Shown: positions 12,586 to 23,334 of the stretch, piece by piece
Layout of the letters: every line of letters begins with the position of its first letter
How positions within the stretch are numbered: the stretch's first letter is position 1
Origin: Syncephalis plumigaleata
Lineage: Eukaryota; Zoopagomycota; Zoopagomycetes; Zoopagales; Piptocephalidaceae
NCBI GenBank assembly: GCA_025201365.1
Contig: JAIXMF010000005.1
Span: forward strand, 682,001 to 746,000
Length of the DNA: 64,000 bases
Direction: 5' to 3'
Made by a program: the position numbers and the translations under genes
The notes under the pieces: generated by a model
The model's input: the letters and a program-made list of their open reading frames with translations, nothing else
What the model was told of the DNA's origin: nothing
Databases searched by the model: none

Positions 12586-13578
12586 ATGAGCGTTGAACAG
12601 CCGCAGGTCGATAAAACTCATGGTCTTGACACGCCAACCGTCAATGTACCTATCTACAGCACGAATGCCGGACAAACTTGTAGTAATAGTAAGGGTAGTG
12701 AAGATGGAAACACGGACAGTAATGGACGTGCAGTAAAGATTGGTCGGAGCCGTCCACCACTCCTCGTAAAACCTACTAGTCGTTTAGTGCGTAGTCAACA
12801 ACCAACTGACGAGCAGGGGAGTGTGCTTTCGCCGTTTAAAGCAAGCAATACCAATCATTCGTCGCGAGCTTTTATTAACAGCAACAACAGCGACCAGAGT
12901 AGTTCTGACTTGTTGCTGTCAATGCCAAGTACCGAATTCGAATATTCCGTGCATGGAGCAAACGAAACATTACGCGACGAGTTAAGCCGCGTATTTCCCT
13001 TTGAAGAACTGGCAGTGGCAGAGCGTAATAACCGATGGACATCTATCAAGATTATCATGACTTTTCAACGATGTCGCAATGATCTAGTGGGTATAGGACC
13101 ACAAGTTGAGCTGGAGAAAGATGAACGATTAGAAACGGTAAGCAGAAGAAGCGTCATTACAATAGTATGATGATAGTGTATTAACAATGTCTACATTATC
13201 GTATAGTTCTTTCAAATTGCCGAATCTGCATGTCGTTTACTAATAAAACATGGCTACTGGGCAGATTTTACCGATCCATCATCGGGTTATCCGGTAAGTC
13301 ATCTCATCATATACTTTTATCTGTTTAAAGACTAGTTAGCTTATAGTGAATGACGAATTTAGGTATATTCACCGCGTGGACCCACGTATTTTCCTGATGT
13401 CGTTGCTTCCGAACTCTTGCTAGGTTACGACGCACTATGGACCGGTTGTTGTAAAGTGTTAATTCATCCACGTTGGGATGCAAAGGTATACCCAGCGAGT
13501 ATTTTCAGTAATGCACCTGTAGATGCCATCAAGGAGGCCATGGACGAGGCATGCGGCTATCGATCATCGCGTAGTTAA
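12586..13578 (+). CDS. MMADHC: MMADHC (cblD) cobalamin-trafficking protein
   Basis: Three exons (12586-13137, 13207-13293, 13363-13578) join in frame to 284 residues. The first 110 or so residues are low complexity. The C-terminal domain has ELSRVFPFEELAVAERNNRW, then LLIKHGYWADFTDPSSG, YFPDVVASELLLGYDALWTG, CCKVLIHPRWDAKVYPASIF and SNAPVDAIKEAM. These align with the nitroreductase-like C-terminal domain of human MMADHC, whose GYWADFIDPSSG and CCKVIRHSLWG motifs are distinctive. The protein partitions cobalamin between methionine synthase and methylmalonyl-CoA mutase. Its presence implies B12 use, known in some early-diverging fungi and absent from yeasts. A shorter isoform or organellar targeting cannot be judged from sequence. 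Confidence 0.92.
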
Positions 13579-13756
13579 ACGTGTAGTAATTGCAATCTGG
13601 CTGATTATTGTACTTTTATTGATCTATAAAAGATTGACAGACAAGCTAATGAGTGTGATAGCTGTTATAAATAAAGAGATGATCGAATGAAATCAATGAA
13701 TAGAATATAAACATAATGAGCATTATTATTATATTGTAATTAATAAGTTTTATAAG

Positions 13757-14794
13757 CTACAGTGATAACGGTGAGTTTATTAACACAAAATGTAGGTGTA
13801 GTTGTTTTACCAATGACGGTGTGATACTGATGATGATATGATTAATCCTTGACATGTACATCATGAATACCGCAATAAGCCTGCACCCATGGTGAATCGT
13901 TGTCCTAGGTCTGCCGACAATCTTGATGTAGTAATGATGTTCTGGATTCAACTCACCAACCTTAGCCTCGAGCGTGTAATGGATGCCATCATCGGTAAAG
14001 TCCTCATCGTTGACCGCCTCACAAAGAGTCGATACAAATCGATCATGTGGATGCGCGATAATCCATAGTTCTACTATGTATTTAAAGTCTCTATGAGCCA
14101 GTGGACGAGGCACCACCCATGACACATCGAATTCCGAGTGGGATTCAATTTTATCAGGCGACACAATCTCAATGTTTCTTGGACAGAATGGTGGTGGTGG
14201 AACAGGCTCTGGTGGTGGTGGTGGATGTGGCACTGGATGATGATGTGATGGTACCTCGGGACAGTTTACGCCAGCAACACAAGTAGGTCCTGGTGAGGAT
14301 GGACCTGCTTGTTGAACCCCGAGACAATTAACGCCTGTGATGCATGTAGGCCTGGGTAGGAGTGGACCTGGCTGTTGAACGTTATTACAATTGACACCGG
14401 CAATACATGTTGGTCTTGGTAAGAGTGGGCCCGGCTGTTGGATATTATTGCAATTAACACCAGCGATGCAAGTAGGTCTCGGTAAGAGCGGACCCGGTTG
14501 CTGATTGTTGTGGCAGTTAACGCCCGAGATACAACTGGAATCGAATGGCGGTATAAATTGATCCTTGCCTACGTCAGCGCCAGTTGATTGCTTATCGTCA
14601 AGCGGCAATGATTGCGTAGCGTCTGGCTGATCTTGCGGTGCCGGGGTATTGGCTAGTACTTCGCCATTAGGAGATGTCAGCTGGGCTACCGGTGCGGTCG
14701 ATCCTGGTGTGGTTGTGTCCGAAAGAACTTGTGTGGCACAAGCCAATGTCCATAGGAGCAGTATTGAGAAATTGGTAGTAGTACTAGTCCGCAT
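13757..14794 (-). CDS. Secreted cysteine-repeat protein with C-terminal Kre9-like domain
   Basis: The start at 14794 is chosen because it gives signal peptide RTSTTTNFSILLLWTLACAT just after Met; an upstream in-frame Met is less likely. After a Thr/Pro/Gln-rich stretch come five tandem copies of a 21-residue unit (CIAGVNC...QQPGPLLPRPT), then a Pro/His linker. A beta-sandwich-like domain follows, with FDVSWVVPRPLAHRDFKYIV and AKVGELNPEHHYYIKIVG. That resembles the Kre9/KNH-type domain of fungal cell-wall proteins, here at the C-terminus. The annotated frame runs on to 13757, but after about 13.9 kb another frame (SPWVQAYCGIHDVHVKD, stop) looks better, suggesting one missing base. Function is unknown; a cell-wall or adhesive role is inferred. 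Confidence 0.65.
   Translation of the reverse strand: MRTSTTTNFSILLLWTLACATQVLSDTTTPGSTAPVAQLTSPNGEVLANTPAPQDQPDATQSLPLDDKQSTGADVGKDQFIPPFDSSCISGVNCHNNQQPGPLLPRPTCIAGVNCNNIQQPGPLLPRPTCIAGVNCNNVQQPGPLLPRPTCITGVNCLGVQQAGPSSPGPTCVAGVNCPEVPSHHHPVPHPPPPPEPVPPPPFCPRNIEIVSPDKIESHSEFDVSWVVPRPLAHRDFKYIVELWIIAHPHDRFVSTLCEAVNDEDFTDDGIHYTLEAKVGELNPEHHYYIKIVGRPRTTIHHGCRLIAVFMMYMSRINHIIISITPSLVKQLHLHFVLINSPLSL
14262..14530 (-). repeat. 63-bp coding tandem repeat (five copies)
   Basis: Five in-frame 21-codon units, each opening with a Cys-x-x-Gly-Val-Asn-Cys motif. The middle three are closest; the outer two have diverged. The last is partial. Confidence 0.85.
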
Positions 14795-15246
14795 GTTTTT
14801 TTTACTAAGATAAAGATGATTATACAAGGTAAGAATGGTAAGTTGTCCGCTATTCCAGGCGGGCTTTATGTACTAGTTCTGCGACAGAATCGGCCAATAC
14901 TACAAAACATATAGGTCGTTGATATGTTTTAGTATCGATAGGGTAAACATGCGGAATTGATTGATCTGTCATTAGTTTAGGATGTTTGAGTAGATTTAAA
15001 CACAAACAAATGGAGGCAAGCTGTTGTCGTCATTCATGCCGCACTCAAACCGTATCACTGGCAAGTACATAGTAAGATAGCAGTCGATTATACAGAATAG
15101 ATAATAGCGTAATATTTGGATCATAATAAGCACATGTGAAACATAGCATTGTAAATGATAAAGGATTGTATGACCATTTATTAGCATACTACCACATCAC
15201 ATATTGTAATTAGGTCGGCATTTTGTAAGCATATAATAACTGCTGT

Positions 15247-15898
15247 CTAATTGCCAGGATATGGTGCTGGGGCAGGAGCAGGAGCAGGAGCCGGAGCAGG
15301 AGCAGGAGCCTCACCGCCTGGTGCTTCACCATCACCCGGATATGGAGCAGGAGCAGGAGCAGGAGCCGGAGCAGGAGCCGGAGCGGGCGCAGGTGCTGGT
15401 GCAGGAGCCTCACCGCCTGGTGCTTCACCATCACCCGGATATGGAGCGGAGCAGGGCAGGGCAGGAGCGGAGCGGGGCAGGGCGGGGCAGGTGCAGGAGC
15501 TGGAGCTGGAGCCTCACCACCTGGTGCTTTGCCGCCATCTGGATATTGCTCTGGTGCACCATCATCATCTGAATATGGTTCTGCACCTGAAGCTAGAGGT
15601 TTCCTACCACGATATGGCTTTGGCTTAGGTGGTCGTTTCCCGTGATAATAAGGTGGCGGGCCATAATGATAAGGCGGTGGACCATAGTAATAGTAAGGTG
15701 GCGGGCCATAATGGTAGGATGGTGGACCATAATGATGATACGAGTCCAAATCAGCAGATGCAGTATTACGGTTGTCAACATTTTGCTGCTGCTGCTCTGA
15801 CGCTGTATTGCCGTTATTTCTAGACCGGCAGTGGCAGCAGCTACGGCTGCAATACCAAAGGCGAGGTATGCTAATGAATTAAATGCAAAGTACTTCAT
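15247..15898 (-). CDS. Secreted Tyr-Gly-Pro / Pro-Ala repeat protein
   Basis: Starts at 15898 with signal peptide MKYFAFNSLAYLAFGIAAVA. After a one-base frame change near 15.81 kb the protein has a Gln/Asn-rich stretch, then repeats of the type YHYGPPPYYYYGPPPYHYGP, a basic KRPPKPKPYRGRK segment and long Pro-Ala runs. The Pro-Ala block recurs with the spacer PYPGDGEAPGGEA and a second frame change in GC-rich sequence near 15.44-15.49 kb. It ends YPGN. Both frame changes fit base-calling loss in repetitive DNA. The composition suggests an extended, secreted or wall-associated structural protein. No family recognised. The Gly-Ala reading on the opposite strand is its antisense shadow. Confidence 0.55.
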
Positions 15899-16446
15899 GA
15901 CGATAATGCTAAATGCTAATAAGTGAACATCGTCTTTATTCCCCTCCTGTAATTTGCTATTTATATATAATTATCATGTTTAATGAGGATCAAGTTCGAT
16001 AGACCTTAGATGACACGATACAAGTGACAGGTGGCTGAACGGAGGCCGAGACGATTCACAAAAGTCATACCAATCCGTGTTTAGGCCGAGTCAACGTGTG
16101 ACATTGCTACTATTCGTCTGAACTTTGAACAGAATCAAGTGTCTACTATGGTAGAAGCTGTTAATTGCTAATGGATTCAAGTAAATACCATTATTACTAT
16201 TAAGATGCTTGGTATTAAATATAGATTTATTGCGTAATTTAATCCAAGATATTGAAATATCTATGTAACGTTTGCCACTTGACGAATACCTCAATCAATA
16301 AACTTAATGATTTGTATGAGCAAAAAAAGCGCGATTTTAGTGTAATAATTTAATGTGCGTTACGCGATTTATTTAGGAGAGAAAAACACACACAAATGAT
16401 TTTATTGTTGTTGCATACTTCTTTAATCGTACTAGTACCAGCATAA
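15899..16446. other. Spacer between secreted-protein gene and helicase gene
   Basis: About 550 bp, AT-rich. No ORF, repeat or RNA gene recognised; must hold two divergent promoters. Confidence 0.4.
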
Positions 16447-19400
16447 ATGAGCACAGCAACCAGCAACACGTCAGTAGTGACTTATGAAGTACTATTTACG
16501 CATCAGAAGACCAAGAAGGCGAAGACGTGGCAAGATGGTAAGCATTACAAGTGTTCTGCCACAATTCTTACTGACAATCTATTCAGGTTTTATAACTGCT
16601 TGCTCGCAAACGTCAAAGGTTCGTCAGTGACAGTCGCGTTTTACCGCCGAGCTAATCAGTGTATATATAGGTTGTATTATACGATAATGATAAGGCACGG
16701 TTAAGTAGGTGGGTACACGTCATTCTATGCACGTATATTACTCTAGCTGAGAACTTGACAACTATTTAGCCTGTTTTTTCATGGTAAAGCGATCGAGTTG
16801 GGAGAGCAATACGACATGGATAGATACCTAGTACAAGTGGAGGGCGTACTATCATCTCCCATAACAAATAGCAACGTGTCAACCAAGGAGAACACAGACA
16901 AGGAAATAAAAGACACGCCAGCAGTAACTCGAAATAAGGTGATTGTCATACGAATACATATGTGTATGCTGAGCATCATACCTAATCCTAAATATTAGCC
17001 GAAACTATTGAAGGGCCGATTTAAGCCGCCCAGTTTTACATCAGCCAAGCCTTCCTCTATTCCAACGAGTAGTGCCAATAATGCTATGCAAACTAGTAAC
17101 GTATGCTTTTGTTGACTATTCACATTCATCGTAATAGTAATAATAAGACATATTTATCTACTTTATTACATAGCAGAATAATCAGAAACCCAATAGAGCA
17201 GCATGTACTAGTGGAGACACACCAGTTGGCACTGAAACTGAGGACATACAAAATGTCGTTGTTGTCAAGAAACGTAAAGTAGGATTAACACGTCCAGTCT
17301 CATTGAAATTGGAACGAACACATAGCATTGATACGCATACGAGTGATCAACCGAAACATGATGCAGCAACGAATGATGCCAGTACAGCAGCGATTAAACC
17401 CGCGATAATTATGGATTCACAGTAAGTAATAGGACTACATTGAGTCAAAATGATAATGTGACCATACAAAACCGCTTACTGCCTTCAATCTAGCTTGTTC
17501 TTCCCGTCAAATGCTTCTGTACTAGCGGGCATGTCATTGGAGAAAGCTACAACGCATAATGCGCGAGTTGGTACACTAAAACGACAACTAAAGGCACCGT
17601 TAAGATATGTAAGAAGTGTATATCATCGAATTATGCGTAGATCTCATCTAGATGCAATCAATGATCAATTAGGCATCTATTTCCGCATATCGCAAGATAT
17701 TTACCCGACTGATTTACGAGCATCTACAAGTAAGTATGATGTATAAGAAGCAATATATATATATATATTTATACGATATTATTGATCATTAGGTATTACT
17801 AGGAGAGTTATCTGTTCGTTTCCATGCAGTTGCACTTGATAATCGATACTCGGGTCAGAATGCAATGGAGAAGTTCTATCGTTCTCGCGGTATATCATTG
17901 TATACGCAATGCTTACTCAATGGTCATTATTCGGTAAGAGATATCTCGATTTACTCAATAATCCACGTACAACTACTCAAACATTAATGGACATTAGGCA
18001 TCACGTCATTCGAGTATGGCCAATGACTCATTCTCGTTAAAATTGAATCAATATGAAGCATCGACAAGGTGAGTCAATTGTATAATATCTAATGCTGTAC
18101 TAATTGACTAAATCTTATATATATATATATAGCTATGCTAAAGGTTATCTCACTCTATACATATAAATGATTTACAAAGTTATTGATACTATTAGCTAGA
18201 TGATTTATGGATTCTATCCAAGGATCGATTCTTTAAATTAGAGTCAACCTTTCTGGCACGTAGCACATTTTATGGTCCTTCCTCTGCCACTGGACAATAC
18301 AAGTAATGCCCGACTGCACAGCATACGTATCTATTGTTTACTAATTCCCTACAAGTTACGTAGTATAAATGAAGGAGACATACCAAGAATGCGACAGTTC
18401 CAAGTGGAGAATGCGGAACTCTATGCCATTCGTGCGTTTAATGCAAGTAGCGAGTATACCATGCTAGGTAGAGAGAGGGAAAAGTCAAAATACTAATCAA
18501 CAATGCTAATTGAACATTAACGCGTATACCGTAATTGACAAAGACACACTCGAGAATGAAACAGTATTAGAGAATACACCAATTGTATCGGCAATCCTAT
18601 CACATACCATTCGATCGACGAATACCTCAGATACAGCTGTGTTTACAGAGTCAGAAGAGGATGATGATGCAAATAAGCTAACGGATATAATAATGAAGCG
18701 TACATCATCATCTGTGCAAGATTCATTGAAATCATTAATGAAAAATATAATCTAAATGAGGATCAACAAAGGTAAAAGTGAAAGAGTAGGAGAGGAAGCA
18801 GTTTGATCAATGTAATGAAACATGTCATAACCTTGTTAATACTATTAGAGTAATGGTGTCATTCGCGGATATGTTAACTCAACCGAAACATCGTACAATT
18901 GCACCATTATTGGTTCACGGTAATTGCAATCTAACAACTGGATTGGAGAATAGCTAACATCCATCGTGTTCAGGTGTATTCGGTGCAGGCAAAAGGTAAG
19001 TGCTAGTTCATTGCATCTATCTACACGGGTCTAACCAATCTATATATCATCATGATGATCTAGTTTTCTAATTGGTATCATAGTGCTGTTTATTGTAAAT
19101 ATTTTGAATCCATGGCTAGACAGGAAGGCAAACCACCACATCGTTTATTAATTACAGCTATGACGGTAATTGTTACTGTTCTCGATATATATGAGCTTGT
19201 ATAATGATTTGTTGTAGAATGTAGCTGTAGATAACATTTTGGAGGTATAGTTATCCCATTACGTACTACGATACAAATAATTGATTCTTCAATATTAGGG
19301 ATTGATCCAAATTGGATATCATGAGTTTGTTAGAGTGGGAAGGTAAACAACTTGTCATATGATGTGCAAACACGTATTAATCACTTACACGTATTGAAAA

Positions 19401-21343
19401 GTTTAAAGAAAATTAACAAAAAGATTCTACCGTATACAGCACACGCTAGTAGTGATCCTAATAAAGGTCAGTTAGACTATAGATGAAAGCATATTAATAT
19501 TAATAATGCACTTGTAGAACAACAAGAACTGAATGAACTACTGCAAACTATGCCGAAAGAAGAGAATGATGACAATATTACCGCATCTATACTTGACCCG
19601 TCGAATCATCGTAAAGATCGAATTCAAAAGGCATTGATTGTTGGTATGTAGCTAATGAGTTATACTATTACCATTAGTATGTATTGACTTGTATTTATTA
19701 GGTACAACTTGCTTGGCTACTACATTGCCTGTGTTTGATGGACAACGATTCGATGTGGTTATACTCGATGAAGCGTGTCAGATTATGGAACCAATGTCGC
19801 TTCTACCATTAGTACGCTTTAATAGTAGTAGGGCGGTATTGATCGGTGATCCATTACAGGTAAGCGATAGCAATGTGAACACGAGCCGATTCAGTTAAGA
19901 ATGACGTTGGTATAGTTGCCACCAACAGTGGAGACTCGATGTGATAATCAGATATTGGGACACGGACTTGATCGATCATTATTCGAACGATGCATGGAGG
20001 TTGGTAGTGCTACGGTGATATCAATATCGTGCATGTAGACTAATCTATTAATTGTACAATACTAGATGGGTATCAAGGTAATAGATTGATGGTGATGGTG
20101 ATGTAAGCAGGAGATCCTATTTTATATTAACTGGTAGTTAGCCGATTATGTTGCATACACAATATAGGGTAGGTGTAGACTACTTGCTTATATGCTATAA
20201 TACTGATAAACAATGCAATCATATCTAGTGTCATCCACGTATTGCAGCCATTAGTAATGATCTTGTTTATCGAAACTGCTTGATAAATGGAGTCACTCCG
20301 GCTCAACGTGATCCAATTTTAGATCAACTATCTACACTGGCATTTATTGATGTCCCAGGAGAGGTAAATGCTTATTATTAAGCGTATTCATCCTCGTTAA
20401 TACGTCTACAAAACTAGGAGTGTCAAGCAAGTAGATCGGGATCACTTTACAACGAGATGGAAGTGACTATTATTGTTCAAACGGTTCGTCAACTGCTGCA
20501 ATCAGGAGTGGCCGCTCAGGATATCGGTGTCATTTCATTGTGTAAGTTATGAATGAGATAATAGACAACAAACAACCGTCTATTGTAAGTATTTGCTATA
20601 TTTGAGCAACAATTGTATAGACAAGGCTCAAGTGGAACGAATTGAATCGCGTCTAGGATTACACGATTGTTTGACAAACAAGTCTACAGGCTCAAATAAA
20701 GGAGCATTACAAGTAAGTGACACGAATATTATCACATAATAATCACATCTAATTCATTATTAGGTGAGCACTGTTGATGCATTTCAAGTAAGTCAATGGT
20801 AGTGCTTATAGGAACACAGTTGTTAACATGATATTTAGGGAGCCGAACGTGAAATTATAATATTGTCATGTGTGCGCACTAAATATATTGGATTTCTATC
20901 GAATTTACGTAGGATTAACGTGGCATTTACGAGGGCTAAACGGTAATCATGATCGTCTAGTTAATGTTGTCTTATGAATTAATGCATTATCTATTTATTT
21001 ATTTGTTTGTTAGACATTTGCTTGTTATGGGTCGTTCAAATCTATTGAGTACTCACAGAATATGGCGTCAATTTATCGAGCAGCATTGTAAAGGTAAGCG
21101 TGTTACAATGCTAGTCGTTAGATTATACTCATAGATTGTCTATATATATATATATATATAGCATATCCTCATGGATATTATTCGTCATCGCAATTCCAAA
21201 AAACACTTGCGCAACTTGCGCCATCTGATACACTAGTTACATCTTCACCACATGAATCTGATCAAGTAATTACTCCTACAACATCATTTAGTCAAGACAT
21301 TCAACATGAGACACCATCATCCATTAGTAAAGAGGAAACATAG
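16447..21343 (+). CDS. ZGRF1: ZGRF1-like superfamily 1 DNA helicase with N-terminal DUF2439 domain
   Basis: A gene of many small exons. Exon 1 (16447-16537) encodes VLFTHQKTKKAKTWQDG, matching the opening of the DUF2439 domain of human ZGRF1 and yeast Mte1. That domain continues near 16.77 kb (GEQYDMDRYLVQVEG). After a Ser/Thr-rich linker comes an SF1 helicase core. Its parts are Walker A GVFGAGKS (22-nt exon 18974-18995 plus the next), Walker B VVILDEACQIMEP (about 19.76 kb), IGDPLQLPPTVET, QYRCHPRIAAIS, TVDAFQGAEREIIILSC and INVAFTRAKRHLLVMG. ZGRF1 is a 5'-3' helicase that stimulates RAD51 strand exchange. No GRF zinc finger was seen. At least three frame changes (near 16.6, 19.1 and 21.3 kb) fit missing bases. 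An acidic tail may continue past the given stop. Confidence 0.82.
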
Positions 21344-21689
21344 AAGATATGACAACAATAGACGAATTGGACGAGTATGACGATGACACTATTAATGATG
21401 ACGATGATGATACTACTAAAACTACAGCCTCTACTACCGTGCTAATCCATTGTTTCTATCTCTATTGCAGCAAATGAATCAACATGCATCTGCTAAGAAA
21501 TAAAACAGCAATAGATCGATCAAATCGTAATCAGTAGTCATTCGATGTCTTCATATTAGCAAGAGAGCATTCGTTAAACATTATCGCATCAGTTACAAGA
21601 CACATTAGATAATAAATGTATTTATCTTTGATTCATCATCATAGTAAACTGCTTATATAAGCTACATTGACTTGTATAGTTGTATCAAA
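21344..21689. other. Convergent 3' spacer
   Basis: Lies between the helicase stop and the DAD1 stop. A second frame near 21.35-21.46 kb reads as an acidic stretch and may be the true tail of the helicase. Confidence 0.4.
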
Positions 21690-21950
21690 CTAATTAGTAC
21701 CGTCGGATACAATTGAATTACGAAAACTAGCCCATAACTCGGAGATATGTTCAAAGTCGCGTCCTAGTGTAACGATATTTTCGAGATTCTTATTCAGCAG
21801 ATTCATGTTTGCAATAACCTCCTCCATAGACTACAAGAATATCACTGTGAGTGTGCTTTACGATAGACTACTAGAATAGTCAGGCCTTACTTGTGCAATC
21901 TCATTGATAAGATTGTCGCGTTCACGTTCAAAAGTGCCTGGGCTCTCCAT
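21690..21950 (-). CDS. DAD1: DASH complex subunit Dad1
   Basis: Two exons (21891-21950 and 21690-21830) give 66 residues. The N-terminus ESPGTFERERDNLINEIAQ and the following SMEEVIANMNLLNKNLENIV and RDFEHISELWASFRNSI match fungal Dad1 in order, length and the FERERDxLIxEIAQ motif. Dad1 is part of the ten-subunit DASH/Dam1 ring that couples kinetochores to microtubule plus ends. This small gene is a strong indicator of fungal origin. A TTTCAG just before the ATG may be the 3' splice site of a leader intron. Confidence 0.9.
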
Positions 21951-22167
21951 TCCTGAAATGTTAAAGTACAAGCCTAATAATAATGGTAGAAATGATAGGT
22001 GAAATTGAAAGAAATGCTAATTCATTTCATTCTATTTGTCAACCCTTTGTTATCATATCCACGTCTTCTTTCTATTGTTCCATCTTTATCTGTTATCCTT
22101 TTTCTATTGATTTCCAAAGCAATTCTACTTGCCATGGCTGATTCTAACAAGATTCGGTTAGTAGTAT

Positions 22168-23034
22168 ATGTCAAATAGCATACCTGAATATTATTGGATG
22201 ACTTATAAATGGGATATTAACGTAAACAATACTAGACATGACTGGTATCAAAGTGAGGAATACGTCACGGTTGAGGTGTTTGCTAAACAACTATCAACTA
22301 ATGATGTGAGCGTGGATATTGGAGAGCGATCGGTAAGGGGTATATCATATGGGAGCACTATCCACATCATATAGATATTGACACGACATTCGCCTTTATG
22401 CTCTATTTAATCAATAGTTATCCGTGAACGCTCGTCTACCCAGTGGATCGGAATACGTGTTGGACCTCGAGCCACTTAATCATCCGATTAATAAGCAGGA
22501 TAGTTCATTTCGCGTACTTGGGTCGAAGATTGAAATACGTCTTAAGAAATCGGTAGCCGGTACGAAATGGAATAAACTCGAAGGAGTTGACGATGCGGAC
22601 ATCAAGTCATTTGCTACGGGTTCATCAAGTGGTAAGTTAGATTGTCATAGGAGCATACATTGAGACTAGAACCATTTACATTGCTATGCTATGCGATAGG
22701 TGTGCCACCTGCTTATCCTTCATCGGCGCGTAAGAATACCGACTGGGACAAGTTGGCGCGGGAAGCAGAGAACGACAAGGACGGCGAGAGTGATGCAGTA
22801 AACCAGCTGTTCCAGCAGATCTACGCGAATGCAGATGAAGACACGCGACGTGCCATGATAAAGTCGTTCACAGAGAGTGGAGGCACGTCGCTTAGCACTA
22901 ACTGGGCCGAGGTCGGTCACAAGAAGGTTGATGTAGTGCCACCGGAAGGCATGCAAGAACGCAAGGTGAGTTGCCTCTTTGGTGAATTCGATGGATTAAC
23001 AGGGCTAATACCGCGACATCAGTATGAATACTAG
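22168..23034 (+). CDS. SGT1: Sgt1 co-chaperone (CS + SGS domains, no TPR)
   Basis: Four exons (22168-22332, 22418-22631, 22700-22965, 23023-23034) give 218 residues. The CS domain runs from HDWYQSEEYVTVEVFAKQL to FRVLGSKIEIRLKK. The SGS domain has NTDWDKLAREAENDK, VNQLFQQIYANADEDTRRAM, KSFTESGGTSLSTNWAEVG and a PPEGMQERK-YEY end, matching the Sgt1 family ending. Sgt1 bridges Hsp90 to Skp1/SCF and kinetochore assembly. The N-terminal TPR domain of yeast and plant Sgt1 is missing. The last exon has only four codons including the stop; its 57-nt intron is a multiple of three and open, so retention would add 19 residues. An ATG at 22134 would need a 22-nt intron and is less likely. Confidence 0.88.
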
Positions 23035-23334
23035 GCTGTGTGTAATAAAAAAGGACATTATTAAACGTAAGCAATGATATAAATATGTATATATGTATGT
23101 GTGTATATATTTGTTCAATGTATTTATTATGTTAAAATCAATGGAAAACTGTTGGAATACGTGTTTATAATGAAGCAGAAATATGTATATATATGTATAT
23201 ATGTATATGTATATTACGATAAATAACAATTGTATACGAATGATATGAATGTTATATTAACATTATGCGCAGAGAGATAGAGAGAGAGATGAGTATTTCA
23301 GGTCAATCATACGAATTATTGACCATGAATAGAT
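23035..23334. other. Convergent 3' spacer with (TA)n/(TG)n runs
   Basis: About 300 bp of AT-rich simple sequence between the convergent SGT1 and 7TM genes. Nothing else seen. Confidence 0.4.

Noticed and set aside
15251-15628. Gly-Ala repeat ORF on the + strand
   Set aside because: Antisense shadow of the Pro-Ala repeats. The minus strand has the signal peptide and the YGPP region in continuity.
22134-22178. Upstream SGT1 start at 22134 with a 22-nt intron
   Set aside because: A 22-nt intron is far below the lengths seen elsewhere here. The ATG at 22168 gives a direct open frame.
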